From Reinekea blandensis MED297 (GTDB lineage Bacteria > Pseudomonadota > Gammaproteobacteria > Pseudomonadales > Natronospirillaceae), in the NCBI RefSeq assembly GCF_000153185.1, contig NZ_CH724149.1, positions 62,001-126,000 of the forward strand: a DNA stretch of 64,000 nucleotides. Direction: 5' to 3'. The position numbers and the translations under genes were made by a program. A model generated the notes under the pieces. The model searched no databases and was not told the origin of the DNA. It saw nothing but the letters and a program-made list of their open reading frames with translations. Of the stretch, positions 36,696 to 47,261 are shown piece after piece (within the stretch, counting starts at the first letter, position 1; each line of letters opens with the position of its first letter).

Positions 36696-39365
36696 TTAAA
36701 AGTTAGCAATCCGCACCGACGCCGTAACCTGAAATGCCTCTTCGCCTGGTAAGTAATAAACCGACAGTTGTGGCGAAGTGGTCAGGACCGGGTTACGGAA
36801 AAAGGTGAGGTTCGGGCTAAAGCTGAGCCCAACAGCCGTCTCCGTTGTCGAGTCGGTCAACTGAGCGCGACCATTCAAAGATATTTCGGTATTGCGCCAA
36901 TACAGCAGAGAACCTAATCCTGCCCCAACCGGCCCCAGATTGATTCGATAATCGACATCGCCCTGGAGCGTCAAACCCTGAGCATCCGGGGTCGTAAACA
37001 GAGGACTGTCGAGCAGCAGGGGTGTTTCGTCGTTCAGCCATTGGCTACCCAGTCTTGCGTTCAGAGCGTGTCGGCTGTGCCAGCCGGCCAGTGCCAGGCG
37101 GGTGTCCGACAAGGCACTGAGTTCGTTGTCGTTAAGATTAAATCGTGTGTTGATGGTTTCGGCTATGCCCAAAGGCGTTTCGATGGCCTGCATCGCGCGC
37201 TGGTGTTGGTAGGCTGCTGACAAGGTAGTGCTCAGGAAGGTGTCATCGTTATCAGGCTGAAAGCGCTGTTCCACGCCTGCCTGCAACAGGAACTGTGACT
37301 GACCAAGACGGTTCTGCACTGCCATCGGTAAAGACATGCCGGTGTTCAGGGTTGTCTCATCAATGGTTTTTGCCCAACCCGCATTGATTCGCGGACCTGA
37401 ATCCAATCGGTATTGGGCCGCTAACGATCCGAACCAGTCATTCGCCTCAAAGTGGTATCCGGCGCTGGCCGACAGCGCCAGTTTACTGAGGGTATCGAGT
37501 GAATGGAGGGTGCCGCTGATACTGCTGGTATCACCCAAAATGGCCCAGGAGTACGGGTTCCATAGGTTTTTGGCGATTGAATATTGGCTCACCTCCCAAT
37601 CGGATTGGCTGGGTTCAGCAAGCGCAGGGGTGGCTGGTATCAGTGCGTCCACCCAAACCTTGCGGGTAGGCATCGGGCTGACTGAGACCCAATGAGACGC
37701 CGGCAGCTCATCGCCCGTAAAGGTTTGGCTGCGTTGCTGCATGCCGTCGGACTGATAGTCGGCAAAGTTGAGTTGTTGTTCACTGGCGTTCCACACCGGG
37801 TAATAAGCACCAAAGGGGCTTTCAGTCAGCTGATATTGTGTCTGGGTGTTCCGGTGTTGGGCCATCAGCTGATCTCGCCCGGACCGGTCACTGGTGAACA
37901 CCAACCAATGATCCGTCACCGTGGGAGCTCTGAGACTTTCTTGTTGCGCCAGCACCACAGGCGCCGGTGGCTGATTTGAGCGGGTGTCAAGCCGGTAAAT
38001 GCCATCTCTGTCTGAGCCACTGAGTACAAAGTACAGCTTGTCACCTTGAGCGAACAGGTCGTACGCCAATGTGTGCGTTGGCAATGCCCATTGGGTCAGT
38101 TCAGTGCCGTCGGCAGAGAAATGCACCAGCGAACTTCGCCGCTGCGCATCGAAGCGGTGAGCCTTGAAACCGTCAGGGGTTTGAATGAGGCTGGTCAGTT
38201 TGTCATTGTTGGTTAGGCGATGTCGTCGGTCATCGGGCTCGACGCATTCGATGTCGCCATAACTGATAAATGGATGGTTCAGATGAGCACGTTCCAATAC
38301 CCAGCAAGCGCGCTCATTGAGTACCGAAATAGCCCGGGTTTTGGAACCGGAGCGATAGTGGCGAGCCACCTGAGTCGGTACTTCGATCGATCGCGTGATC
38401 TGACCGGCCGTTTCAAAGACTAATCGGGGGCGCTCCGTCAGCCCTAAGGTCAGCATGGCGCTCTGATCGCCTTCAGCCCACACCGGATAGCGACTGTTCC
38501 ATTCCGACATGGGGGCATCCGTCGTTAGCTCTGTCGTGAGTTGATGACGCCATTGAGTGGTCAGTTCGTTAAGCATGTCATCGTAGAGCGCGTCGAGGTT
38601 TTTACCGGTTCGCTCTCGAATAGCCGCGTTAAAGGTCCAGCCGGTCCATTGCCCAATGTCGTCGAGTGCTTCATCAAAGAGGTCGTCGCCATAAGTTCGG
38701 CGCAAGTAACCGGTGAAGTAATAGCCAAGGACGTATGGGCCGATGTAAGGGATCCGATCAAACCCGGTACCGAGCATGGCTCGTTCGTAGTCATAAGGCT
38801 CTTGGGTCAGCAGATCCGTGCGATACCACAGATCAAACGACGCCACCCGCCCACGTCCACCCTCAGTCAGGGTGGTTTCACTGACGGTCGCATCCCCTTC
38901 CAGATACCAGTCCGGCAGCAGCAACAGGAACGCTCCTTGCCCGGCCTCACCAAACAGAAACGAGACCATCCGCACCCATGCGGAATCCCGGCTTTGATTG
39001 AACTGCACGATATGGCGTCCTTCATGGACAGCCAGAACATCCAGCCACTCCAGCTGGGCAAAGGGGGCCGGACGGTTGTACCAGATGGAGCGGTAGGGAA
39101 AGATACCCACGAAGCCGTTGGCAATATGGGCATCGGTCATCAACACGATGTCCGTTGGTGGCAGGCCGCGCTCAATGGGCAGTTCAGTCAGGTGTAGGTC
39201 AAGATAGACGGCCAGACGGCTGGCCGTACGGCGCGCTTCCGCTTCAATGGACTGATCAAAGATCAAATTAAAATGCGGGTGTTGGATAACTTGCCAGTTG
39301 CCAGCGCTCAGCGTGCTGCTGACCAATAAAAGAAAGCCGGTCAGCAGTCGGGTTCGGAAGGTCAT
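36696..39365 (-). CDS. Outer-membrane protein with peptidase-like, propeller and beta-barrel regions
   Basis: An 889-residue exported protein. ATG39365 opens a signal peptide (LLTGFLLLVSSTLSAG). Residues 25-270 form a zinc-peptidase-like domain with HEGRH at 114-118 and a second acidic residue in DWYLEGDATVSE about 45 residues later, the gluzincin spacing. Residues 300-590 contain TolB/WD40-like blades (VHFSADGTELTQWALPT; LDTRSNQPPAPV; WLVFTSDRSGRDQL; GAYYPVWNASEQQLNFAD). The last 270 residues alternate polar and apolar (GYHFEANDWFGSLAAQYRL) and end in VRIANF, the terminal Phe of an outer-membrane barrel. It may be a surface protease. Its gene is upstream of the large lipoprotein gene, same strand. 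Confidence 0.78.
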   Translation of the reverse strand: MTFRTRLLTGFLLLVSSTLSAGNWQVIQHPHFNLIFDQSIEAEARRTASRLAVYLDLHLTELPIERGLPPTDIVLMTDAHIANGFVGIFPYRSIWYNRPAPFAQLEWLDVLAVHEGRHIVQFNQSRDSAWVRMVSFLFGEAGQGAFLLLLPDWYLEGDATVSETTLTEGGRGRVASFDLWYRTDLLTQEPYDYERAMLGTGFDRIPYIGPYVLGYYFTGYLRRTYGDDLFDEALDDIGQWTGWTFNAAIRERTGKNLDALYDDMLNELTTQWRHQLTTELTTDAPMSEWNSRYPVWAEGDQSAMLTLGLTERPRLVFETAGQITRSIEVPTQVARHYRSGSKTRAISVLNERACWVLERAHLNHPFISYGDIECVEPDDRRHRLTNNDKLTSLIQTPDGFKAHRFDAQRRSSLVHFSADGTELTQWALPTHTLAYDLFAQGDKLYFVLSGSDRDGIYRLDTRSNQPPAPVVLAQQESLRAPTVTDHWLVFTSDRSGRDQLMAQHRNTQTQYQLTESPFGAYYPVWNASEQQLNFADYQSDGMQQRSQTFTGDELPASHWVSVSPMPTRKVWVDALIPATPALAEPSQSDWEVSQYSIAKNLWNPYSWAILGDTSSISGTLHSLDTLSKLALSASAGYHFEANDWFGSLAAQYRLDSGPRINAGWAKTIDETTLNTGMSLPMAVQNRLGQSQFLLQAGVEQRFQPDNDDTFLSTTLSAAYQHQRAMQAIETPLGIAETINTRFNLNDNELSALSDTRLALAGWHSRHALNARLGSQWLNDETPLLLDSPLFTTPDAQGLTLQGDVDYRINLGPVGAGLGSLLYWRNTEISLNGRAQLTDSTTETAVGLSFSPNLTFFRNPVLTTSPQLSVYYLPGEEAFQVTASVRIANF

Positions 39366-39439
39366 GAGTGGTCCCTGCGTCAAAATCCATGTGTAAACGG
39401 ATTATGACGCAAAGTACTCAGAGAAGGGAGGCGCTGAGC

Positions 39440-40813
39440 TCAGTCGAGTGTTTCGGCCAGCACTGCGGCCGGAGGTATTTTTTCGATGCGTTTCATCCGG
39501 GTCCACTTTTCCCGTTGCCAGCGGACGATCATCACCAGTCCACGAATCCATTCGTCCATGGCGACGCCGATCCAGACTCCGGCAACACCAAACGACCAGT
39601 GAATACCCAGCAAATAGGCAAAGAGAACACCGACGCCCCACATGCAGGCAATCCCCATTTTTACCGGGAACACCACATCACCGGAGCCTTTCAGTCCCTG
39701 GATAACAATCAGGTTCACGGCCCGTCCCGGTTCCAGCAGCATGGAGACCAGAACCAGCGTGCCGATGAGCAGTTGGGTGTCCGGGTCGGTGCTGAAAAAG
39801 GCCGCAACCGGTTCACGAAACAGTGCAATCAGAGCGGCCATGGCAAAGGAGACGGTGGTCCCGACCATCCAGTATCGATTGACCTTGCTTTTCAGTTCCT
39901 GAATGCGACCTTGGCCGACCAGGTAAGACGACAGAATCTGAGTGCCGTTGCCGATGGACATGGCAAAGACAAACATGAAGCGGGACAGCGTTTGCGCGAT
40001 GGCAACCGCTGCCAGTGCCGCGGTACCGAGTTGCGCGACAAAAAACATGATCGCCATCTGGGCCATGTTGTAGCTCAGTCCTTCGCCGGCGTTAGGCAGT
40101 CCCAGCTTAAGAATGTCTTTCAGTTTGGACTTATCGGAACGCAGGCTGCGTCGGAAAGACAGCCCAATCCGATGACGTTTGATGATCCAGAAGCACAGGC
40201 TGGCTGAGAACAGCTGACTGCAGACCGTGGCGACTGCAACCCCGGGGACGCCGGCTTGAGGCAGGCCAAATGGCGGGTAAAGCGCGAAGTAGTTGCCAAG
40301 AACATTGACACCTCCGGCGGCCATCTGGATCAGCATTGGTGATCGACTGAACCCGTAAGCTCTGAGTGTGGTCGACAACACCACGCTGATGGACATGCCG
40401 ATGGACAACGTGCCGACAATCAGTGCGTATTGATTGGCAAAGATTTCCACTTGTGGAGCCAGATCGTACAGGGCAATGAAGTGACGGGCGCCAAAAAAGA
40501 ACAGGGCTCCGACCGCAATGCCAGCAACCAGTGAGAGGAACAGGCCGGAATGGGCGTAATCCAAAGCCTGTTTATTATTGTCAGCGCCGAGATGCTGGCC
40601 GATCAGGATCGCACTGCCCGATGAGACGATCATGTACGCCAGCACCAGGAAGAAAATGAAATGACCGGTCAATCCGACCGCTGCGACGGCATCGTCCGAA
40701 TAGCGAGCCAGCATGAACACATCGACCGTCATCAGCGACATGCGAATCAGGTGCTCGATGAAGATTGGCCAGACGATGGTGCGAATGTTCATACGCTGAT
40801 TGAGCGTTGTCAT
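39440..40813 (-). CDS. MATE family efflux transporter
   Basis: A 457-residue 12-segment transporter of the MATE family. ATG40813 has GGAGG ten bases upstream; a frame 34 residues longer lacks such a site. The N-terminus (MNIRTIVWPIFIEHLIRM, TVDVFMLARYSDDAVAAVGL) resembles the bacterial NorM/MATE proteins of Firmicutes and gammaproteobacteria. It is only distantly like the MATE protein at 6041-7405. It is divergent from the glycerophosphodiesterase gene; the substrate is unknown. Confidence 0.88.
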   Translation of the reverse strand: MTTLNQRMNIRTIVWPIFIEHLIRMSLMTVDVFMLARYSDDAVAAVGLTGHFIFFLVLAYMIVSSGSAILIGQHLGADNNKQALDYAHSGLFLSLVAGIAVGALFFFGARHFIALYDLAPQVEIFANQYALIVGTLSIGMSISVVLSTTLRAYGFSRSPMLIQMAAGGVNVLGNYFALYPPFGLPQAGVPGVAVATVCSQLFSASLCFWIIKRHRIGLSFRRSLRSDKSKLKDILKLGLPNAGEGLSYNMAQMAIMFFVAQLGTAALAAVAIAQTLSRFMFVFAMSIGNGTQILSSYLVGQGRIQELKSKVNRYWMVGTTVSFAMAALIALFREPVAAFFSTDPDTQLLIGTLVLVSMLLEPGRAVNLIVIQGLKGSGDVVFPVKMGIACMWGVGVLFAYLLGIHWSFGVAGVWIGVAMDEWIRGLVMIVRWQREKWTRMKRIEKIPPAAVLAETLD

Positions 40814-41014
40814 GGCCGAGCCTCCAAAGACAAAAGGGATCGGATTGTAACCGTTTTCATTGGTGCGGCAAGTGGTGTAGATCAAATTCCTGTTGACGGT
40901 TAACAGACTGTTCAAAGCCCTTTATGATGGCGCCAAGACAAGGACTGACGGCCACTGGCAATACAGACAGAGCGGATCGCCAGATAACGCGTAATTGATG
41001 AAGAGATTTAAGGG

Positions 41015-41911
41015 ATGAAGAAAACACTAGGCGGACTGCTGTTTATCGGCGTGGTATTAATGCTGGCTCAGGTCTTCTGGCCGGTACCGACTCTCAGCCC
41101 GTTTGTCGCCGGTCAGGTGGACGTCATCGCTCACCAGGGTGGCAACCTGGAATGGCCGGACAGCACCCGGTTAGCCTATGACGAAGCGGTTGAAGCCGGT
41201 GCCGATGTTCTGGAAATGGATGTGCACCTGACACTTGATGGGCACGTCGTGGTGATGCATGACGAATTGGTGGACCGGACCACCAATGGTCACGGCGCGA
41301 TCCGGAACATGACACTGGCTCACCTGAAAACCCTCGACGCGGCCTATTGGTGGCCGTATCACGATCTGGACGATGTGACCAAAACCGCCGTCCCCGAAGA
41401 CGCTGTCTTTCCGTTTCGCGGGCAGGGTGAACAGATCATGACACTGGCTGACATGTTTGAGGCCTATCCCAACCATCGCTTCGTGGTGGAGCTCAAAAGC
41501 GACCGTCAAACTCTGCGCTCAGCGGTATTAGCGTTGCTTGAACGGTATGATCGCTGGGATTCGGTCTTACTGGCGTCTTTTTATCAGGAAGCCCTGCAGG
41601 CCGTTCGACGTGAAGCGCCACAGGCCCAAACCTATGGTGCCGAAGCGGAAATTCGCCTGTTCTACGTGTTGCATCGTCTGTATATGGAGCGTCTGTTCCC
41701 TTATGACATCGATGCGTTTGCCATCCCCATGCAAAGCGGTGGATTTGACCTGAGTACGCCGCGATTCGTGCAGGCCGCGCGCAATGCCGGGATCTTGCTG
41801 CACTACTGGACGATTAATGACGACGCCAATATGCAGGCGTTAACCGCATTGGGGGTGGATGGGATCATTACCGACCGGCCCGCCCGGTTGATCGACCTGC
41901 AACGCCCCTGA
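41015..41911 (+). CDS. Glycerophosphodiester phosphodiesterase family protein
   Basis: 298 residues, ATG41015 after AAGGG. One N-terminal hydrophobic segment (LGGLLFIGVVLMLAQVFW) anchors or exports the protein; the TIM barrel follows with VIAHQGGNLEWPDST (the catalytic His region), ADVLEMDVHLTLDGHVVVMHD (metal-binding Glu-x-Asp and second His), and HRFVVELKSD. The C-terminal segment, YWTINDDANMQALTALGVDGIITDRP, is standard for GDPD enzymes, which release glycerol 3-phosphate from deacylated phospholipids. Near the N-terminus the usual HRG is HQG, a variation that occurs in some members. Confidence 0.9.
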   Translation: MKKTLGGLLFIGVVLMLAQVFWPVPTLSPFVAGQVDVIAHQGGNLEWPDSTRLAYDEAVEAGADVLEMDVHLTLDGHVVVMHDELVDRTTNGHGAIRNMTLAHLKTLDAAYWWPYHDLDDVTKTAVPEDAVFPFRGQGEQIMTLADMFEAYPNHRFVVELKSDRQTLRSAVLALLERYDRWDSVLLASFYQEALQAVRREAPQAQTYGAEAEIRLFYVLHRLYMERLFPYDIDAFAIPMQSGGFDLSTPRFVQAARNAGILLHYWTINDDANMQALTALGVDGIITDRPARLIDLQRP

Positions 41912-41938
41912 TGGGCGTCTATGCTCACAGGGTGCTGA

Positions 41939-42679
<741 letters not shown>

Positions 42680-42777
42680 CAGTCTGCTTGGGCCTGCAGC
42701 CCGCTAAACCCCTTGCCAAGCCGACTAATTTCCGTACAATTGCCCGGCTTGCAACGCTATGCATACAGGAGAACACC

Positions 42778-42987
42778 ATGGCACGCGTCACAGTTGAAGA
42801 TTGTTTGGACAAGGTTGATAACCGATTTGAATTGATTATGGTCGCCAGCAAGCGTGCGCGTCAGATTTCAAACGATGGTGCCGATACCCTGGTTGAGGAA
42901 GATAACGACAAGCCAACCGTTATCGCGCTGCGTGAAATTGCTGAAGGTAAAATCGACGCGTCGATTCTGGAAAACATCGAAGAATAA
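42778..42987 (+). CDS. rpoZ: RNA polymerase omega subunit
   Basis: 69 residues; ATG42778 follows [42 protein letters not shown] is the invariant omega start; omega stabilises the beta-prime subunit and forms part of a ppGpp-binding site, so neighbouring spoT is apt. This protein is shorter than the 91-residue E. coli form, the usual state in Oceanospirillales-like bacteria. Confidence 0.98.
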   Translation: MARVTVEDCLDKVDNRFELIMVASKRARQISNDGADTLVEEDNDKPTVIALREIAEGKIDASILENIEE

Positions 42988-43009
42988 ATCTCTCGATGAC
43001 CCATAAAGA

Positions 43010-43032
43010 AGCCGGGAAGCCCCGGCTTTTTT
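43010..43032 (+). terminator. Rho-independent terminator of gmk-rpoZ
   Basis: AGCCGGG pairs with CCCGGCT over a 4-base loop and leads into six T. It separates rpoZ from spoT, so spoT needs its own promoter here. Confidence 0.88.
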
Positions 43033-43104
43033 GTGCCTGTCTTTTTCTTTTTGACCGTCGCCGGAGATAGGCTTGCCGATCCGTCAGGAGAAAAAACCGA
43101 TATA

Positions 43105-43145
43105 AATAGTGTTAGCAGACCCTAGGAAAATAGTGTTAACCGACC
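43105..43145 (+). repeat. Short direct repeat upstream of spoT
   Basis: AATAGTGTTAGCAGACC (43105-43121) and AATAGTGTTAACCGACC (43129-43145) are 24 bases apart, differing at three positions. They lie between the terminator and the spoT start and may be a tandem binding site or part of the promoter. Confidence 0.5.
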
Positions 43146-43203
43146 TTAACTTGAATACACTTAACGAGTAACTCAACCGTCAGCCAAACGGGGCCAACGT
43201 ACT

Positions 43204-45306
43204 TTGCCGACTGTACACGACCTAGCCGATCGATTAACCGAGTATCTGTCCGACGAAAAAATCGCACGGATCAAACGGGCCTATTTTTATGCCGAACAGG
43301 CGCATGAAGGGCAGATGCGTCGCAGTGGTGAACGGTACATTACCCACCCGTTGGCGGTTGCCAACATCCTTTCTGAAATGCACATGGATCATCAGAGCAT
43401 CATGGCGGCCATGCTGCACGATGTGCTGGAAGATACCGCCGTGTCCAAAGACGCCATTATTGAACAGTTTGGCGAAGGAGTGGCCGAGCTGGTAGATGGG
43501 GTGTCCAAGCTGACTCATCTGGAGTTTGAATCCAAGCTCGAAGAACAAGCCGAAAACTTCCAGAAAATGGTCCTGGCCATGTCCAAAGACATCCGGGTGA
43601 TTCTGGTTAAGCTGGCGGACCGATTGCACAACATGCGCACCATGGGGGCCATGCCGCCCGAGAAGAAGCGGCGGAAATCGCGTGAAACCCTCGAGATCTA
43701 CGCGCCCATTGCGTTGCGACTCGGGATTAACGATATGCGGGTTGAGCTGGAAAACCTGGCGTTTGAAAACATGTACCCGTTGCGCGCTTCCCGTATCCAG
43801 TCGGCCATTAAAAAACAGATTGGGGCTCGCAAAGAAACCGTTGCTCATATCGAAGGCGCGTTGCAGGCGCGTTTGTTGGACGAAGGCATCAACGCCAACG
43901 TCAATGGCCGGCAAAAACATCTGTTTTCGATCTATCAGAAAATGCGTGAAAAACGGAAGTCGCTGAAAGAGATTCTCGACGTTTACGCGTTCCGTATCAT
44001 CACCGACTCAGTAGATTCCTGTTATCGGATTCTCGGCATTGTGCATAACCTCTACAAGCCGGTGCCCAACCGTTTCAAAGATTACATTGCCGTGCCCAAG
44101 ATTAATGGCTACCAATCGCTGCACACGACCTTGATTGGTGCCAATGGTGTGCCGATGGAAATCCAGATTCGCACCCGAGAAATGGAAGACATGGCCAACC
44201 ACGGGATCGCCGCGCATTGGCTGTACAAAACCGATGAAACCCAGAGCAGTCAAACACACGCCCGTGCCCGGCGCTGGGTGAAGAACCTGCTGGAAATGCA
44301 GGAGCGGGCCGGTGACTCCATGGAGTTCATCGAAAACGTTAAAATCGATCTGTTCCCGGATGAAATCTACGTCTTTACGCCCAAAGGTCAGATTATGGAA
44401 CTGCCGAAAGGGGCGACACCGGTCGATTTTGCTTACGCGGTACATACCGATGTCGGTAACGCCTGCGTCGGCTGTTTGGTGAACCGTAAGTTAGCGCCGC
44501 TGTCGCAGCCGCTGACCAGCGGGGATTCGATAAAAATCATTACCGCCCCGGGTGCCCGACCGAATCCGGCCTGGCTGAACTTCGTTTTCACGGCCAAAGC
44601 CCGATCCAATATCCGCCACTTCCTGGCTCATATGGAAAAACAGGATGCCATGGCGCTGGGTAAAAAACTTCTGAACAACCAGCTAGAAAGCTTTAACTGC
44701 ACGTTCGATGAGTTACCGGAGTCAGCGATCGAAACAGTGCTCCAGGAATCGCATCTCGATTCGGTCGAGCACATGTTTGAAGAGATCGGTGCCGGCAACA
44801 AAGCGGTTTATATCGTCGCCCGCCGATTATTGGAGTTGTCCCGCTCCGAGGAAGTCAATTCTGAACACAGCTCGCTGACCATTCAGGGTACCGAAGGTCT
44901 GCTGATCAACTACGCGAAGTGTTGCCGTCCGATACCTGGTGACCCGATTGTCGGCGTCATGTCCAAGGGTAAAGGGATGGTGATTCATGTGGAGCAATGC
45001 CGCAACATCGCCGACATCCGTAACGATCCGGATCGCTGTGTTCATCTGCATTGGGACAAAGCGATGGAAGGCGAGTTTCTGGTTGATCTGCGCGTCGATC
45101 TGCGCAATGCACGTGGAGTGTTGGCCAGCGTGGCCAACGCCGTTTCGCATGCGGAAGCCAACATAGAAAGCATTCAGATGCACGACATGGACGCAACCAC
45201 GTCGCGACTGAACCTGACCGTCGCGGTAACTGGTCGTAAACATCTGGCCCGGGTATTGAAACGTCTGCATGCCTTGCCGCCGGTCGCAAAAATCGAACGG
45301 GTCTGA
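43204..45306 (+). CDS. spoT: Bifunctional (p)ppGpp synthetase/hydrolase SpoT
   Basis: 700 residues, the standard length. I accept a TTG start at 43204 because the family N-terminus (PTVHDLADRLTEYL, compare PSIDALADRL in relatives) begins directly after it and no in-frame ATG or GTG is close upstream. Domains in order: HD hydrolase with HDVLEDTAVSKD; synthetase with KEILDVYAFRIITDSVDSCYR and NGYQSLHTTL; TGS with DEIYVFTPKGQIMELPKGAT; zinc-finger-like CCRPIPGDPIVG; and a C-terminal ACT domain. It makes and degrades the stringent-response alarmone. The putative ribosome-binding site is weak (GGGG), which with TTG suggests low translation. Confidence 0.96.
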   Translation: MPTVHDLADRLTEYLSDEKIARIKRAYFYAEQAHEGQMRRSGERYITHPLAVANILSEMHMDHQSIMAAMLHDVLEDTAVSKDAIIEQFGEGVAELVDGVSKLTHLEFESKLEEQAENFQKMVLAMSKDIRVILVKLADRLHNMRTMGAMPPEKKRRKSRETLEIYAPIALRLGINDMRVELENLAFENMYPLRASRIQSAIKKQIGARKETVAHIEGALQARLLDEGINANVNGRQKHLFSIYQKMREKRKSLKEILDVYAFRIITDSVDSCYRILGIVHNLYKPVPNRFKDYIAVPKINGYQSLHTTLIGANGVPMEIQIRTREMEDMANHGIAAHWLYKTDETQSSQTHARARRWVKNLLEMQERAGDSMEFIENVKIDLFPDEIYVFTPKGQIMELPKGATPVDFAYAVHTDVGNACVGCLVNRKLAPLSQPLTSGDSIKIITAPGARPNPAWLNFVFTAKARSNIRHFLAHMEKQDAMALGKKLLNNQLESFNCTFDELPESAIETVLQESHLDSVEHMFEEIGAGNKAVYIVARRLLELSRSEEVNSEHSSLTIQGTEGLLINYAKCCRPIPGDPIVGVMSKGKGMVIHVEQCRNIADIRNDPDRCVHLHWDKAMEGEFLVDLRVDLRNARGVLASVANAVSHAEANIESIQMHDMDATTSRLNLTVAVTGRKHLARVLKRLHALPPVAKIERV

Positions 45307-45458
45307 CCGGTAAACGGGCGCTCCCGGTCCACCTTTACGTTTTACTGTGCTGCACCGACAGTCTCAGCCTTGTTATCTTTGATGAGCGTCAACGCTGTGC
45401 CGGGTGTTCAGTGACAGTCTGACGCCCACTTTTTCAGAACTGACGGACATTCCTAACC

Positions 45459-45980
45459 ATGATGGCTCAACTCGACCGCTTTTTTCATTCCCTCTGGTAT
45501 TGGCTGGCAATTGTATGCACTGGCTTGGCGTTGGAGGGTGTCGCACTTTTTTATCAATACGTTTTGGGCGAGCCGCCATGTGTGCTCTGTATCCAGGCCC
45601 GTTTTTGGGTGTTGGTCGGTATGGTACTGGCCTTGGTTGGTCTGTTTTTACGCAAAAACCGCCTGGCCGCGGTGATCCTGCAAGTGGGGATTGTTGGCGC
45701 ACTGATTATGCTGATCAACCGCTCCTGGATCTCGGTTCTGGTCGAGCGCGGTCAGTACGATGGCCAGTGTGGTATGGATGCCGGTTTCCCTGACTGGTTT
45801 GCGCTGGATGTCTGGGTTCCACAGATCTTTGAAGTCTGGACCATGTGTGGCTATACCCCGAGGTTCGTGTTCGGGCTGACCATGGGCGAAGGACTGGTAT
45901 ACGGGTCCGTCATATTGCTTTTGGTCGCGTTGATCGGCCTGTTTTTTCAAGTTCGGCCCTGGTTTAACCGTCGCGGATAA
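45459..45980 (+). CDS. dsbB: Disulfide bond formation protein DsbB
   Basis: A 173-residue four-helix inner-membrane quinone reductase that reoxidises DsbA. Two cysteine pairs lie where expected: C41-x-x-C44 in the first periplasmic loop (PPCVLCIQARF), and C104/C130 in the second; the numbering coincides with E. coli DsbB. ATG45459 is followed directly by ATG45462, either may be used. The DsbA partner for it is not adjacent; a DsbA-like protein is encoded at 60927-61664. Confidence 0.93.
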   Translation: MMAQLDRFFHSLWYWLAIVCTGLALEGVALFYQYVLGEPPCVLCIQARFWVLVGMVLALVGLFLRKNRLAAVILQVGIVGALIMLINRSWISVLVERGQYDGQCGMDAGFPDWFALDVWVPQIFEVWTMCGYTPRFVFGLTMGEGLVYGSVILLLVALIGLFFQVRPWFNRRG

Positions 45981-46045
45981 CGCTTCAGCCGCGGTTCAGT
46001 TGCGCGGTGGCACACTGCGCCCAATCACAGCAAAGGAGTGAAACA

Positions 46046-47257
46046 ATGCAGACGTTTTCTTTATCGATATGGTCGGGACTGGTGTTGACGGCACTGACTC
46101 CCTTGAGTCAGGCGCTCGAGGCTGACTGGCTGTATTTGTCCAATAACGGAACCTGGGTGTCGCGCACCGCCTCATTACTGAATGAAAAGACCCAGCTTCA
46201 GTTACCGGTTGAACAGTTGCAGGCGCACCAGTTTTGGTGGCAATCGGATGTTGCGGATCTGCGTTTGGTCTGGTCACAGCCAGACCCGCTTGGATTACCG
46301 GGCAAGGGCGATCCGGTGGAGATTCAGGGTGAGGCGGGCTTATGGCTGGTAAAAGATGTCAGCGCCAGCCACCTGGTTCTGCAACAGGGACGGAATGTCC
46401 GATACTGGCCACAGTCACAGTGGCATTTGCTTAAATGGACATCAACGGCGGAGCTGGGCCTTTCGCTGACGGTTGAGCAATCGCAGAACACCAAAGGGGA
46501 TCTGTTTTACGCCTGGCAAACGCCGGATCTGAGTGCTGATGTGCATTATCGCCTTCAGGAAATAGATGGTGAGTCCACCTTGGTGCAGGAGCTGGTGGTG
46601 ACCAACCATTCCGACAACGATTACGAGGCCGCTGGTTACAGTTACGCTCAGACGGCCACACAGGGGCCGATGATGCTGTCGCGATCGGTCAGTATGGAAA
46701 GCGATGCCATGGTGAGCGCACCCAAAGCCGGTCAGTCGCAGGGAGTTCCAACCCTGATGTCGGATGAACCGGTCATGCTCTCGGCCAACGCCAATGTCTG
46801 GCTGCCGGTGTCATCGACGGAACTCACTGACGTTGAGCGACAGTACCAGCTGAACTGGGACAGTCGGCAACAGGGTTTACAGCGGGCGCAATCTAATTTG
46901 GTGATTCGTTCCGATGAGGCGTTGCCTGATCTGTCCGGTCCGGTGAAAGTCGGCGTGTTTGATGGTCAGATCGCGTTATTAGAGAGCCAATATCAGCCGG
47001 CTGAGAAAAACGAAGCGCGCATTTCATTAGGCCAGTCGGCTTTGGTGACCATGACCAGTCGTCAAACCCGTGAAGGACATTGGACGTTGGCTTTCAGTAA
47101 CCGAACAGACGAAGTCGCGGTCGTTGAACTGACGGTCAGTCACTGGAATGGCCAATCGTCGCAACGCATCCCGATGACGGTTCGCATTGACGCTCAAGAT
47201 GAAAAAGACGTCGAGCTTGAGTTAGGCGGTGGTGGCTTGATTCAGATTGGCAAATAA
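46046..47257 (+). CDS. Exported protein with DUF4139-like fold
   Basis: 403 residues; ATG46046 follows an excellent AAAGGAG. A signal peptide (LSIWSGLVLTALTPLSQALEA) precedes a beta-rich body. The segment GDLFYAWQTPDLSADVHYRLQ, STLVQELVVTNHSDNDYEAAGYSYAQTA is typical of DUF4139 proteins, and the close, TLAFSNRTDEVAVVELTV, has the internal sandwich of that group. A short N-terminal part matches the DUF4140-like loop seen in similar proteins. Function is unknown. It follows dsbB by 65 bases but has no cysteine in its mature part, so it is not a DsbB substrate. Confidence 0.72.
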   Translation: MQTFSLSIWSGLVLTALTPLSQALEADWLYLSNNGTWVSRTASLLNEKTQLQLPVEQLQAHQFWWQSDVADLRLVWSQPDPLGLPGKGDPVEIQGEAGLWLVKDVSASHLVLQQGRNVRYWPQSQWHLLKWTSTAELGLSLTVEQSQNTKGDLFYAWQTPDLSADVHYRLQEIDGESTLVQELVVTNHSDNDYEAAGYSYAQTATQGPMMLSRSVSMESDAMVSAPKAGQSQGVPTLMSDEPVMLSANANVWLPVSSTELTDVERQYQLNWDSRQQGLQRAQSNLVIRSDEALPDLSGPVKVGVFDGQIALLESQYQPAEKNEARISLGQSALVTMTSRQTREGHWTLAFSNRTDEVAVVELTVSHWNGQSSQRIPMTVRIDAQDEKDVELELGGGGLIQIGK

Positions 47258-47261
47258 CAGG

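Noticed and set aside
40814-41014. LacI-type operator between the MATE and glycerophosphodiesterase genes (bases reading TTGTAACCG)
   Set aside because: Only one half-site is present; the second half is not GGTTACA.
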